From NCBI RefSeq assembly GCF_014529535.1, contig NW_023503442.1, positions 310,001 to 374,000 on the forward strand: a stretch of 64,000 nucleotides of DNA. The letters run 5' to 3'. The notes under the pieces were generated by a model. The model worked only from the letters and a program-made list of their open reading frames with translations. It was not told the origin of the DNA and made no database searches. Below, piece by piece: positions 33,128 through 42,849 of the stretch (within the stretch, counting starts at the first letter, position 1; every line of letters begins with the position of its first letter). This DNA comes from Bradysia coprophila (taxonomy: Eukaryota; Arthropoda; Insecta; Diptera; Sciaridae). The position numbers and the translations under genes are program-made.

Positions 33128-33251
33128 CAGTGAACGACATCTCAAATGTCTCACTGTCAAATTTTTCTGAGAATTTTATTGTGTCATTGCAAATTCACAA
33201 TGACATTCTCTGAAAAAAATGACAGTGAGACATTTGAGATGTCGTTCACTG
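33128..33251. mobile_element. Tc1/mariner-type MITE, 124 bp, TA duplication
   Basis: Starts CAGTGAACGACATCTC and ends in its reverse complement, flanked by TA (33,126-33,127; 33,252-33,253). A relative of exactly the same length lies at 57,633-57,756. The inner part TGTCTCACTGTCA is common to both. Confidence 0.8.
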
Positions 33252-33253
33252 TA

Positions 33254-35281
33254 TATCGAGCCGAAGACAAGAATCGATTATTACCCAAGATAATAATTCG
33301 CTTGGTCCGAGTTCAGATCTGTGCCTTCTGTTCGTAGTTTATTATTTGTTATTAAACGTTTTACTGTAAATTAAAATACGTTTTGACGGAAAAGCCGATA
33401 AAATTGTATCGATAATGACGGGGCAGCCCCGAATTCAATATATGTTTTTCTGTTATCAGTAGCATTCAAATTGCAAATTTCATGAAATAAACTTTTTTTG
33501 TTATAGTTAGAGTTATAGTTAGGCCAAACGTGGGACTCATTGGCGGCTCATTCTTGTTGGTGATTGCTATATAACGACATAGTAAAGTAAACTGGCAGGA
33601 GCAATTAATTTTTCGAAATTAAAATTAGGAACCTCAGAAATCAGGCGATGTCATAGGATTATCTTTCTTTTTTCAAAATTTATCATGAAAAAGTGTTTTC
33701 ATCTACTCGTAGAAGACATTCCGACAAGAACGTTGGTAGAGCTGACAAAATTGCGAATTTTTCGTCGAATCTAACTTGTAATGGATTCTTTTGCTTCCTA
33801 TTGGCGTCCAAAAGTGCCATTTTAGTTTCTTTATTTTTAAAAGCGAAAAAAAGGCTGCAATGCGCAACCAGTAAAAAACGATCTTTTCAAAAAAAAAACA
33901 AAGTTACAATAAATAAAAGTCATCAATTCTACTTCGTCCTAAAGTCCCCAAAATGCAACTAGCGTTTCTCCGTTGAATTGCAATAGAAACCTTTTGTAAT
34001 AAGTAATCCATTGATCGGGGTTCGCCAGAAGCTTTTCGCATTAATTAACCCAATTTCTTTATAAATGTACTTGTTTCAGGACCCATGCAATAGGGCGTAT
34101 CGAATTTTGAGAATTTTAAGGGTCGCGATAGCCTGTGTGCGGAAAACGTAGATCATTGAAAACTAAGTCCAGGCATATGGTTGATGGATCCGAAGGTGCC
34201 CGGGAAGAAGTCCCCCCGGACGACTTTAACTTTCAAATGGTCATAACTCGGAAAGTTAAGAGTATTTTTGAAAACAATGTTCTAGCAGGATGTAGAGCGT
34301 TAAAAACTACAAAACTGCCAAAGAAACCGATGGTCCAAAAGGTGTGTCTGTCGAGGTTTTCTAACATCGAAAGTTCGACATATTGGTTTTTGACTTTTAT
34401 TTCCTGAGAGACAAATTATTAAGTTTAGCTTTTGGCATGAGGTTGTAGAGGAGGTCGAGTACTACCAGTACACTAGGCATTGTCCCGGTCGGCGATCCAT
34501 CCGAAACCACTTTTTCAACATTAATGAATGAACTTTTTAAGTGTACCCACGTCGCCCACGAAGCCAGTGCAGACAATGTAACCGGTGTTGCTGAGTCGAG
34601 GTAACCTTGGCCAGTAAGTGCACATAATATTCCATAACAGTAGCTGAACTCTTTTACAAAAATACTTACACACACACACATAAAACGTTCATTTTACATG
34701 AAAATATATGTGGCTTGTATGGGAACTTCCTAAAGCCCCAGCTCCTAAACGAGATCATGTCGACCCAATTTTTTTTTGTCAAAAGTCTTAGAATCATGCC
34801 CAGAAACTACTCCCAAAATTTCAGCAAAATCGTAGGAGTTGTTCTCGAGATAGATTCCACAAACAAACAAACAAACAAAGGTTGGTAAAATTCATCATTT
34901 CAGAATGGGTCAAATCTGACCTTTCCCATACAAAAATCTAGATTTTGAAATGCAATATCTCGGCCAATTTTGAACCCTATGAGACGTGCGATAGCTCGCT
35001 GAACTCGTATTGACGCCCAGAACACGATTATCATACTCTAAGAGTCGTGGGAGCCAAGGGAGAAAAGTCAAAAAGTTGCTGTATATATGTTCCTTAGTCC
35101 CTAAATTTTTTTTTTAATTTTTTGTAGTGTGGACTTGCGTCACGCCTGCTTACTAACGTGCAGGCATGATTATTATATTTACAGCTGTAAATGGCAAGGT
35201 CATACAAATTCAGCAAAAACATAGTAAAGAAATCGTTTCCACAAAAAGCAAATTTAATTATTAAACGAAAGTGGAAACAAC
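33254..35281. other. Gene-free stretch with repeat-like text
   Basis: ORFs (33,693; 34,135; 34,397) show no motif. 34,730-35,050 has repeat-style text (CTCGAGATAG, (AAAC)n at 34,862-34,876, AATATCTCGGCC). 35,085-35,280 precedes the Tctex gene and holds a CCTGC...GCAGG palindrome (35,144-35,165). No TATA plus initiator pair was recognised. Confidence 0.3.
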
Positions 35282-35814
35282 ATGGCAACAAATAGAGTAA
35301 TTTTCCTTTCTATTGAATTTTACTTTTTGATTTCAAATTAACGTTAAACTTAAAATCAAATCCACAATAGCCTGGACCCAGGTATCAGCCAACGTATTGT
35401 CTCGAACCGAAAGTGCCGTTCGACAAATTTGAATGTGAACGATTGATGGAAACGGTTATCAATGAAGCAATGCTTGGATTCCAGTTTGAAGCCGAAGAAG
35501 CGGAAGTAATGTCGGAAAAATTGAGCAAGGAAATTTTGCAAAAAGTGAAAAACTTGACCTACGATCGGTTGGTATTTTTTTGATGATTCGGAATTATTGT
35601 CTTTTCCGGTTCGTTGACAAAATTACCATTTTTTCTTATTCAATTTAGATACAAGTTCGTTTGTGTTGTAACATTGGGCGAGAAGTACATGCAGGGCTAT
35701 TGTGATATATTTAAATGTCTATGGGATATGAGCAAAGATTCGTTTGCAATTTATTTATACGAAACTGCAACATTATTCGTAAGCGCTGTTCTGTTTGCTG
35801 TTTATTTCGATTGA
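35282..35814 (+). CDS. Tctex-type dynein light chain (3 exons, 125 residues)
   Basis: Exons 35,282-35,296 (MATNR), 35,371-35,567 and 35,649-35,814 total 378 nt; introns of 74 and 81 bp have GT/AG ends with phases 0 and 2. Exon 2 encodes PGPRYQPTYCLEPKVPF and a helical part (LSKEILQKVKNLTYDR). Exon 3 gives YKFVCVVTLGEKYMQGY, CLWDMSKDSFAIYLYE and ends SAVLFAVYFD. RYKxVVxVxIGE ... CLWDxxxD ... VxxVYF is the Tctex1 domain, most like TCTEX1D2/DYNLT2B-type members. Such proteins link cargo or retrograde IFT to cytoplasmic dynein-2 (family knowledge). Length is close to the family's. No defects seen. GQxxxxSRCLWD is here GYCDIFKCLWD, a modest change. Confidence 0.85.
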
Positions 35815-35904
35815 AATGATTTTCGTGGTATGTTCAATTGTGTAGTGATTACTCCGATATCTTCTATTTAGTAAATGAAATATAAAAGTGTTAAGAAACC
35901 GTTA

Positions 35905-37596
35905 CACGGAAAACTCATATATGCACCCCAGACGAAGAAATCGGGAACAGCTTCACGATTATAGAACATTAGTTGTGTGCTGCATATTGATCTGAGGATC
36001 ATACAATGCCCGCCTAATGAATATTGTTGTTGTGTGCTGGATATTATTTTTCAGCGTGCAGGTCTTAGCTGTATGCCTGTTTTATAATATAAAATGACGC
36101 CATTTTTTTCAATTCAATAAACAACCTAATTTATCGTTTAATAGAAGAAATTGATTTAATTAACTATATCAATTTTATTTGCGTTAGCAAAAAAAAAACA
36201 AAAAAACTTTTTCAATTTTTTTTTATTTTCAATTTTATTATTATTATTTGTTATTAGCCGTAGATTTATATTTAAATTCATCATATTAAATTGCTAACAG
36301 AATTTTTTTTTTGCTTACGCTTTTTCCGGTCACCCACCCAAGTACGGACCGCGACCATCGATGCTTAACCTCAGTTTCTGACTGCCAACGACTTTACCAC
36401 TGCTGCTATACTGCTTGCATATAGTGGCAGTCTTATTTCGAACCGTTGTTACTTTGCTTTATGCAGCACACAGGCATATTTATACCTGCATGCTGAATAT
36501 TGACTAAATGAATAAAGTCGTCCGTATTTAGAATGGGTTATGCAACAACATTTAATTGAATTTATTTTCTATGAAATGTAGCCCCACTAAGCAATGTCAT
36601 CGGATATTATTATTTTAATTCTGAGCCTGGTTCTGAATTAGAGGTTTTTTCAATCGTTCTACAAAAAAACTGTTCACATTAATAGTGAGCATCTATTACG
36701 CGAATTAATAAATTAAGATTGGCTCACCTAGTTTGTGTATATTACGTAGGTGGAAGCACGGGGTTTCAGGTGGTTTCGAACATTTAGTTTTTTCATGTTG
36801 CAGATATTGCAGTGTCAAATTCTGTCCAAGATGTGACATATTTGCAAGGTATTGGCCTTTTTCACAAAGTATAATCAGCGTAACCTTCGTAAAAAGAATC
36901 TTGAATCTGACAAGAGCACGTGTGCCAACGTGTAAAAAACAAATGTTCAAAACCCCCTGCTGAACCGTGGCGATCCTCTTGTCAAACGGACAGTACATAA
37001 ACAAATTCCATCATTTATTGCTGAATACCACCAACTATTTCTGTTAACATTTCAAAAGCCTTTAACACCGAAAATGGATTTAAAAGTCCGTTCGTCAAAA
37101 TTTCTATTGAAATACATAAATGTAACATTATCATTGCATATTAATTCGGTAAAAATAGAAATAACTTTAAATGAAGGAATAAAATTAGATTTGATAATCA
37201 TCTTTATGCGTATGTTCTTGAGATCTTCCTTTTATTTCATTAAAACAATAAATTTATTGCTGCATAGTCCATTCTAAATACAGACGACTTTATTCATTTA
37301 GTCAATATTCAGCATGCAGGTATAGTTCGATAGTACCATTTAGTCAATATTCGGCATGCAGGTAAAGTTAAGTAATACATCCCACAACTAATTTGAAGAT
37401 ATAATTCAGCACGCAGCAAATATATACCTGGGAACCTCACAATATTCCTACGAGCTGAATAATATTGTTGCCGGAACTATATTTTGAAAATATTCATATT
37501 ACATGTTTATTGTAATACAACACACGGGAACATTATTCAGTCTGCAGCAAATATATGCAGCACACAACAAATGTCAAATTTGCCGAATTTTCCGTG
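35905..37596. mobile_element. Inverted-repeat element with CACGGAAAA ends and TA duplication
   Basis: Outer ends CACGGAAAACTC and (reverse) CACGGAAAATTC are flanked by TA. Just inside, GTTGTGTGCTGCATAT occurs in inverted copies (35,966 and 37,553). A larger inner pair, TGCATGCTGAATATTGAC with the next ~35 bp, pairs 36,480-36,535 with 37,268-37,318. Further TGCAGC/GCATGCAGG motifs are scattered. Unknown superfamily, TA target. It starts 90 bp after the Tctex stop codon. ORFs inside have no motif. Confidence 0.55.
36326..36400 (-). pseudogene. 5S rRNA-like fragment
   Basis: Minus strand of GGTCACCCACCCAAGTACGG, ACCGCGACC and ATGCTTAACCTCAGT matches the 3' half of eukaryotic 5S rRNA (consensus GGTCACCCATCCAAGTACT / GCTTAACTTCGGT on the opposite strand) with substitutions. 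The 5' half is not recognisable. Could be a 5S-derived SINE (SINE3-like) head or a lone pseudogene. Confidence 0.5.
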
Positions 37597-37599
37597 TAT

Positions 37600-37970
37600 A
37601 GTGTTTGAAGCTCTAACAGTACAACATCTCTACTCTATCCATTACATTTTTTGCCGTACATTCATTCAAAAATCTAATTTTCACAGCAATGTCAACTTGA
37701 AGTCGTAACATCATTATGTGTGTTGAAAACGAACACTGTTCATCGAATATCGGAGTCTAAAAATATGGGCGTTTGTGTTTTCCCGATTTTTCTATTAAAC
37801 GTTTATTCGCAGACGCTAATTGCACCCAAGTGCAAAAAGACACTATTTGCACCCAATTATTGTCGAAACACTGAATTGTAAGGCTGATCTGTACAACGAA
37901 TATTAAAGGTACATCTGTCGAAACACCCAATTGCAAATAATTTACTTGAGACTATTCACACCCGAGTGCT
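37600..37970. other. Gene-free stretch with TGCACCC repeats
   Basis: TTGCACCCAA-like motifs and TGTCGAAACAC occur several times between 37,815 and 37,970. No ORF supported. Confidence 0.35.
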
Positions 37971-37971
37971 A

Positions 37972-38330
37972 TTTTACACAAATGAGTATGCCAATCGATA
38001 AAATTCCATAAAAGATGCAAACCTAGCAAAATCTAGCTCTTAACCTTTGAGAACAACGAAGATATCAATGCTTGAATGTGAATTCCCATACAAAAATAAC
38101 GGATTCGACCGCGTTTTTTTGTGCAGCGCTACAAACCATTTCGGTATCCACGCGTTTAGTGGTATGGTTTGTAGCGCTACATAAAAAAGCGGTCGAATCC
38201 GATATTTTGAATTTTTGTATGGGAATTCACATTCAAACGTTGATATCTCCGTTGTTTTTAAAGAATAAGATTTTGCTAGGTTTGCACCTTTTATGGAGTT
38301 TTATCGATTGGCATACTCATTTGTGTAAAA
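37972..38330. repeat. Foldback element, ~167-bp arms
   Basis: Arms about 37,972-38,138 and 38,165-38,330 run from TTTTACACAAATGAGTATGC inward to GCAGCGCTACAAACCA, with several mismatches and small gaps. Loop about 26 bp. Confidence 0.7.
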
Positions 38331-38437
38331 CAATTAGAAGAAAATTTTTACTCATCATTTTAAACACACACGCGTGAGTTGCGAGTTTCAAAATTGTTCC
38401 ACCATGTAATGAATCATTGCAGCAGGGTGCACTGTAT

Positions 38438-39289
38438 TCTATTTTATTGCTTGCCCATGCGAAAATTGATTCTTACATATCAATTTCTATAAATAGCAAC
38501 AAAAGCTGATTTAAATACAACTATCTCCGTAGACAAAATCAACAAAACAAATAGAAATTTTTTCGGCACTATAAAACCAGTACACAGCCGAAATCGGCTC
38601 ATACTTCTTCATAAAAATATCCCGAAAATATTGGTATTGGTACAGCAGTATTGGTACTGCTGTACCAATACCAATATTTTCCGTACCGAAAGTGATCGAA
38701 GTGATCACACCATAGCAGGTGCCATATTGTCATTGAATTGTTATTCCGTTCCATGATAATACATTCTAAGCAATGATTTTGTCGTTTTTGTTATTTAGAC
38801 GAAAAATTTTGCAGTGAAGTGAAATGAATTGTATCTAAAATTAATCAATGTGTGAAGTGTTTTCGAATTGAAGTGAAAAATACGCAACTAAAAGTGCTCG
38901 CCATGTGTGTTCATAACAAACATTGAAATTTTTGCTAGAACAAATATGGCTGACGCTTTCAGTTTTGTGATTTTTCTTTTTAAGAATTGAAATTCTTTTG
39001 CCACACTGAACTCTCGCCACTGCAAAATAATTGTCCAAAAACACAAAACATCAATAATTATTCCCGTTTTCATGTTAGAGAGCATAAAATATTTCAGATG
39101 ACGCATTCACCTTCATATGGCTGCACCCCACGAAAACTGATTTTACATGAATGACTCGAGCACCCCGCGAAAATAGAGATTTCCTGACGAAAGTGTCACG
39201 CAAATATCCCTCATGTAATCGACCATTTTCGCAGGGGCCAAATTGATATGTAAGAATAAATTTTCGCATGGGGCAAGCAATAAAATTCT
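38438..39289. mobile_element. Inverted-repeat element, ~50-bp TIRs
   Basis: Ends ATTTTATTGCTTGCCCATGC ... ATATCAATTT (38,438-38,487) pair with 39,240-39,289. A second palindrome (GGTATTGGTACAGCAG and reverse, 38,634-38,674) lies inside. No transposase. Confidence 0.6.
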
Positions 39290-39591
39290 TTCCACTCAAA
39301 TTATATGTGTGGCTCTTAGATATAGAGTTAGTAACGAGTATTTTTGGTCTTGCTGTGCATGTTTACGTTAATCGTATATGTCCCGATGTTTGCAAAGTTC
39401 GAGGTTAAAATTTACTTTGTGCACCGTACAACTGAAATTTCATATTCTTATTAGGCTACTTGTTTATAGAGGCAGCGTACGGTTGAAAATTGATCTTTTC
39501 TTTGGGTTCTCTTTCTGGTTATTTTCTATAGCTGACCTGTTGACCTCGTCGATGCAATTAGAGTTCCGCACCGTTCGCAGGTGTTAATTTT

Positions 39592-40087
39592 TTTTATCTC
39601 CTGCAAGCTGATATTTCATACATTACGCGTTTCTGCATATAAGCACAAACACATACATAACCACAGCCTATACGATTGGATAATTCACACATAACCCACC
39701 TAGGGTAAATTTACTTTCCATCTACATATTTGAAAAAAAAAAATCGCCGAACGGCGGAAGCGAACACGGGACCAGCAGCATATCAACCAAACATGCTGAC
39801 CACCACGTCAACAAATCACCTAACGCGATGCAATTGGTGTCGGTAGTGGTTCGTTAGTCACTTCTACATCGATCAAATAATCAGAGTAGTCGGAATGATG
39901 TGATTTGAACGAAATGTTGAGGTGGATAGTATATGTGTGTGAGTAAGTAAATAAAGGATTCTCTGTATGATGTTTTTTTTTTGTTGTGAATGCGTTTTAA
40001 AACAACATGCTTAATTAATTAATTTTAAATCCAAATTTTTGTGGTTATTTCGCTAATGTATGAAATATCAGCTTGCAGGAGATAAAA
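39592..40087. mobile_element. Inverted-repeat element, 34-bp TIRs
   Basis: TTTTATCTCCTGCAAGCTGA continuing to TTTCATACATTA (39,592-39,625) pairs with 40,054-40,087. A tRNA-like segment lies inside at 39,744-39,812. Confidence 0.65.
39744..39812 (-). other. Weak tRNA-like segment
   Basis: On the minus strand GTGGTGGTCAGCATGTTTGG resembles a D-arm/A-box and CCCGTGTTCGCTTCC a T-arm/B-box with a mismatch; a run of 11 T follows. No full cloverleaf could be drawn with confidence. Possibly a tRNA-derived SINE head or chance. Confidence 0.2.
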
Positions 40088-40217
40088 CATTGTTCTACCT
40101 TGGTGTATATTTCTCGAATCACTTCTTATGTACAATTGTATATACACTCGCTGGCGCTCGTTATATACAATTGTACATACGAAGTTATTCTCGAAATATA
40201 CACCAAGGTAGAAAATG
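40088..40217. repeat. Foldback MITE, ~55-bp arms
   Basis: TCTACCTTGGTGTATATTTC ... TGTACAATTGTATATA (left) pairs with the right half ending ATATACACCAAGGTAGA. It abuts the right TIR of the preceding element. Confidence 0.65.
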
Positions 40218-40590
40218 TACTATTTTTCTTTTTTGTTGAACTCTCTGTGTAGGTTTCGTTAATCTACAAGATTTAACATTTAATCTGCTAACAAATGACC
40301 ATCAAGCGTCAACTTGTGTTCAGGAAAACCTTGTAAGAAAGATAGAATTTCTCTCGAATAAATCAACCGACTGTTGTCACGCACATTTATAACGCACACA
40401 GTAAATCGTCTGTTGATACGACGATGAAAGTTATGTCAACAAAACGAAAACGTTGAAGATTGTTGACAAAATATAAAATTTTGCTTGGTATGGTAAAAAA
40501 AACGGAAAAATTATTTAATGATGAAACGCGACCAAAACAGCAACAGCAAAGTGTACGAATCGGTACGAATGTGAACTTTTCAGCTGAGTT

Positions 40591-40878
40591 CACACCCGCC
40601 CTGAACAAAAATAAAGTTTTACCGAAAATGCACCCAAAAATTGATCGCTGTTCTGAATAGAGGGACCCTAGGGGAGTTCAAAACGATGGTCCGTTAAGCT
40701 GGACCAGATGCTTCCCCAACCCATACAATTTTTTCCTTAGTTGTATGGGTGTGGGGAAGCATCTGGTCCAGCTTAACGGACCATCGTTTTGAACTCCCCT
40801 AGGGTCCCTCTATTCAGAACAGCGATCAATTTTTGGGTGCATTTTCGGTAAAACTTTATTTTTGTTCAGGAAGGTGTG
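40591..40878. mobile_element. Non-autonomous Chapaev-like MITE, 288 bp, AGTT duplication
   Basis: Ends CACACC(C/T)(G/T)CCTGAACA are inverted and AGTT flanks both sides (40,587-40,590; 40,879-40,882). The arms (about 130 bp) are near-perfect to a ~10-bp centre. The subterminal order AAATAAAGTTTT ... GGGACCC(CTA)...GGAGT...AAAAC matches that of the 20,353-23,810 transposon, and the duplication is the reverse complement of its AACT. There is no coding capacity. Confidence 0.75.
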
Positions 40879-41082
40879 AGTTTCAATAATTCGAACGATG
40901 TTAACTTTGGAATTCAAATTGCACAGCCGAGCCGATAATAATCTGTTGCGTTATTCATGTTGCCAAAATATTCGCTGTATATTTACCCATTGATATGTTC
41001 CGAACGCGAAATATAAGAATTCGACGGTTATTCGATATTTTTCAATCAATTATTCATAGAACAAACATTCCCAAACATAATA

Positions 41083-42028
41083 GGGTAACGGCACCGGTTA
41101 CGAGCCCCCCGCCGGTTACGAGCCTCCCAAGTGAATTATTGCTAATATTTATTATTTCTTATACAAAATTAGTATGTACCAACTACTTATTTAACTGAAA
41201 GATATACTTTAAATCTTCCAATTTATCCACACTTACCATCTCAGAACTCAAAACTGAGATCGTGGTGATCCAATTTTTATTGCTTTGTCGGAGAAAGAAA
41301 AAATTTGTCAAAAAGCTTACTGTACGGCTAAGAGAAGCGGTGTTATGGTACAACGAAACAATGAGTTTTTGGCTAACAATTCTTCAATTTTGTCAAATAT
41401 TAGGTGTTTTTGTCAAAGTTAACATTCTAAGGAAAGTTAATTTCTTTGATTTTAATTAAAAAAGTGACAAATTATTGCTTATTATTAAATTTCAAGAAGC
41501 GGCTCGTAACTGGTGCATGAAATATTCATGATAAAGTTACGAGCCCTCTGTTAATTTGTCACATTTTTTGACAGTAGTTTTGTGTGTGTGCAAAAATGGA
41601 TAAATGGAATATAATACACTTGCTAAGAAAATATCATAAAATAAAGTTAATGACTCGAATATCGAAGTGAGAATGCATTTGGTTAATTAATTGTGACTCT
41701 ATGCACGTTAGAAACTAATAAACTAATAGTTTTTGTCTAAAATTTATTTTCAATCCATACACAATTTTGGGGGCTCGTAACTAAAATTTTGGTAGGCTCG
41801 AAACTTTTCCTTGGGGGCTCGTAACTGAAATATGAAGTGTCTGTGGTTTTTCTTTTTTCTATAAATCATAACAAATTGAATTTAATTTTTTATCGTTTAT
41901 GTCGATAATTAGATGTGCTATGAATAATAAGAAAGTGTAAAAAAGATATTTCATGCTATAAATGTTTCTGTACAGTGGAAAATGTACAGAGCAATCCTTA
42001 AGGGGGCTCGTAACCGGTGCTGTTACCC
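41083..42028. mobile_element. TA-flanked element with GGCTCGTAAC iterons (copy A)
   Basis: Ends GGGTAACGGCACCGGTTACG and (reverse) GGGTAACAGCACCGGTTACG are flanked by TA (41,081-41,082; 42,029-42,030). The 10-mer GGCTCGTAAC or its reverse GTTACGAGCC occurs at about 41,099, 41,117, 41,493, 41,536, 41,772, 41,817 and 42,006, plus near matches. No transposase ORF. Confidence 0.75.
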
Positions 42029-42183
42029 TATGCCCGTCGATTAGACACTCAGAGAATTCGAGCTATTTCGCTTTGTGTGTACAAATTTTCTGGTTTCCAG
42101 GTAAAATTAAGTTTTGTACCACCGGTCGATTACAATTCCATTTTCCAGCCGAAATGCAACATTCTCGAATCAAATATCAAATA

Positions 42184-42844
42184 GGGTATTTCTCCCAGTT
42201 AAGCACCATTAAGGATTTTTTTTTTTAGATTTTCTATACCGGTTTTGCATCCAAAACATGAACTAACTGAAGTTTACATGATATTAGGAGGTTGTTCTTC
42301 AATGAACACGTAGAAATTCACAAAATTATGTTTATTTTCACTTCGTTTAATAAATTTTTCAATAAAGTGATGGGATGTCAAAATGCCATTTACGAGCCCC
42401 CGGCTACGAGCCCTTTAAAATTATTGATTTTTCGTCGGTCAATTACAATTTTGGTAATTATTTTTCATTGTTTTTTAGTAGTTACGATGATAATTAACGT
42501 ATTTTCGATTAATTTAACTAAAAAAGCGAAAGAAAAATTCACGTTACCATGTAAACAAGAAAGGGCTCGTAACAGGGTGCTCGTAACTGCACCGATTTCT
42601 TAAGAAATTTTTGACATTTGATTGAAAAAAAATTTCTTTGCAAAGTGTGTTTGGAGAATCAGTTGCTGTAATTAATAAAAACTGTTTTATAGCTTTGTAT
42701 TTGAGCCAAATAAATGTTTAATGTTCAATTAATTGAATGAATTAGAATTAGCATCATAATAGTAATGCCTTTTATTCGATATTACAAATTATTTCCGTTA
42801 GGGGCTCGTAACAGGGGGGGTGCTCGTAACCGGGAGAAATACCC
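42184..42844. mobile_element. TA-flanked element with GGCTCGTAAC iterons (copy B)
   Basis: Ends GGGTATTTCTCCCAGTTA and (reverse) GGGTATTTCTCCCGGTTACG flanked by TA (42,182-42,183; 42,845-42,846). TACGAGCCC/GGGCTCGTAAC motifs lie at about 42,391, 42,404, 42,564, 42,580, 42,802 and 42,822. A relative of copy A with different outer bases. Confidence 0.7.
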
Positions 42845-42849
42845 TACTA

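Noticed and set aside
34135..34407. 90-codon ORF as a gene
   Set aside because: No motif, no splice or promoter support, and the text resembles dispersed repeat sequence.
36705..37004. 99-codon minus ORF with Cys/His residues as a zinc-finger protein
   Set aside because: Spacing fits no finger class and the frame lies inside an inverted-repeat element.
39744..39812. Functional tRNA gene
   Set aside because: B-box mismatch and no complete cloverleaf; kept only as a weak tRNA-like segment.
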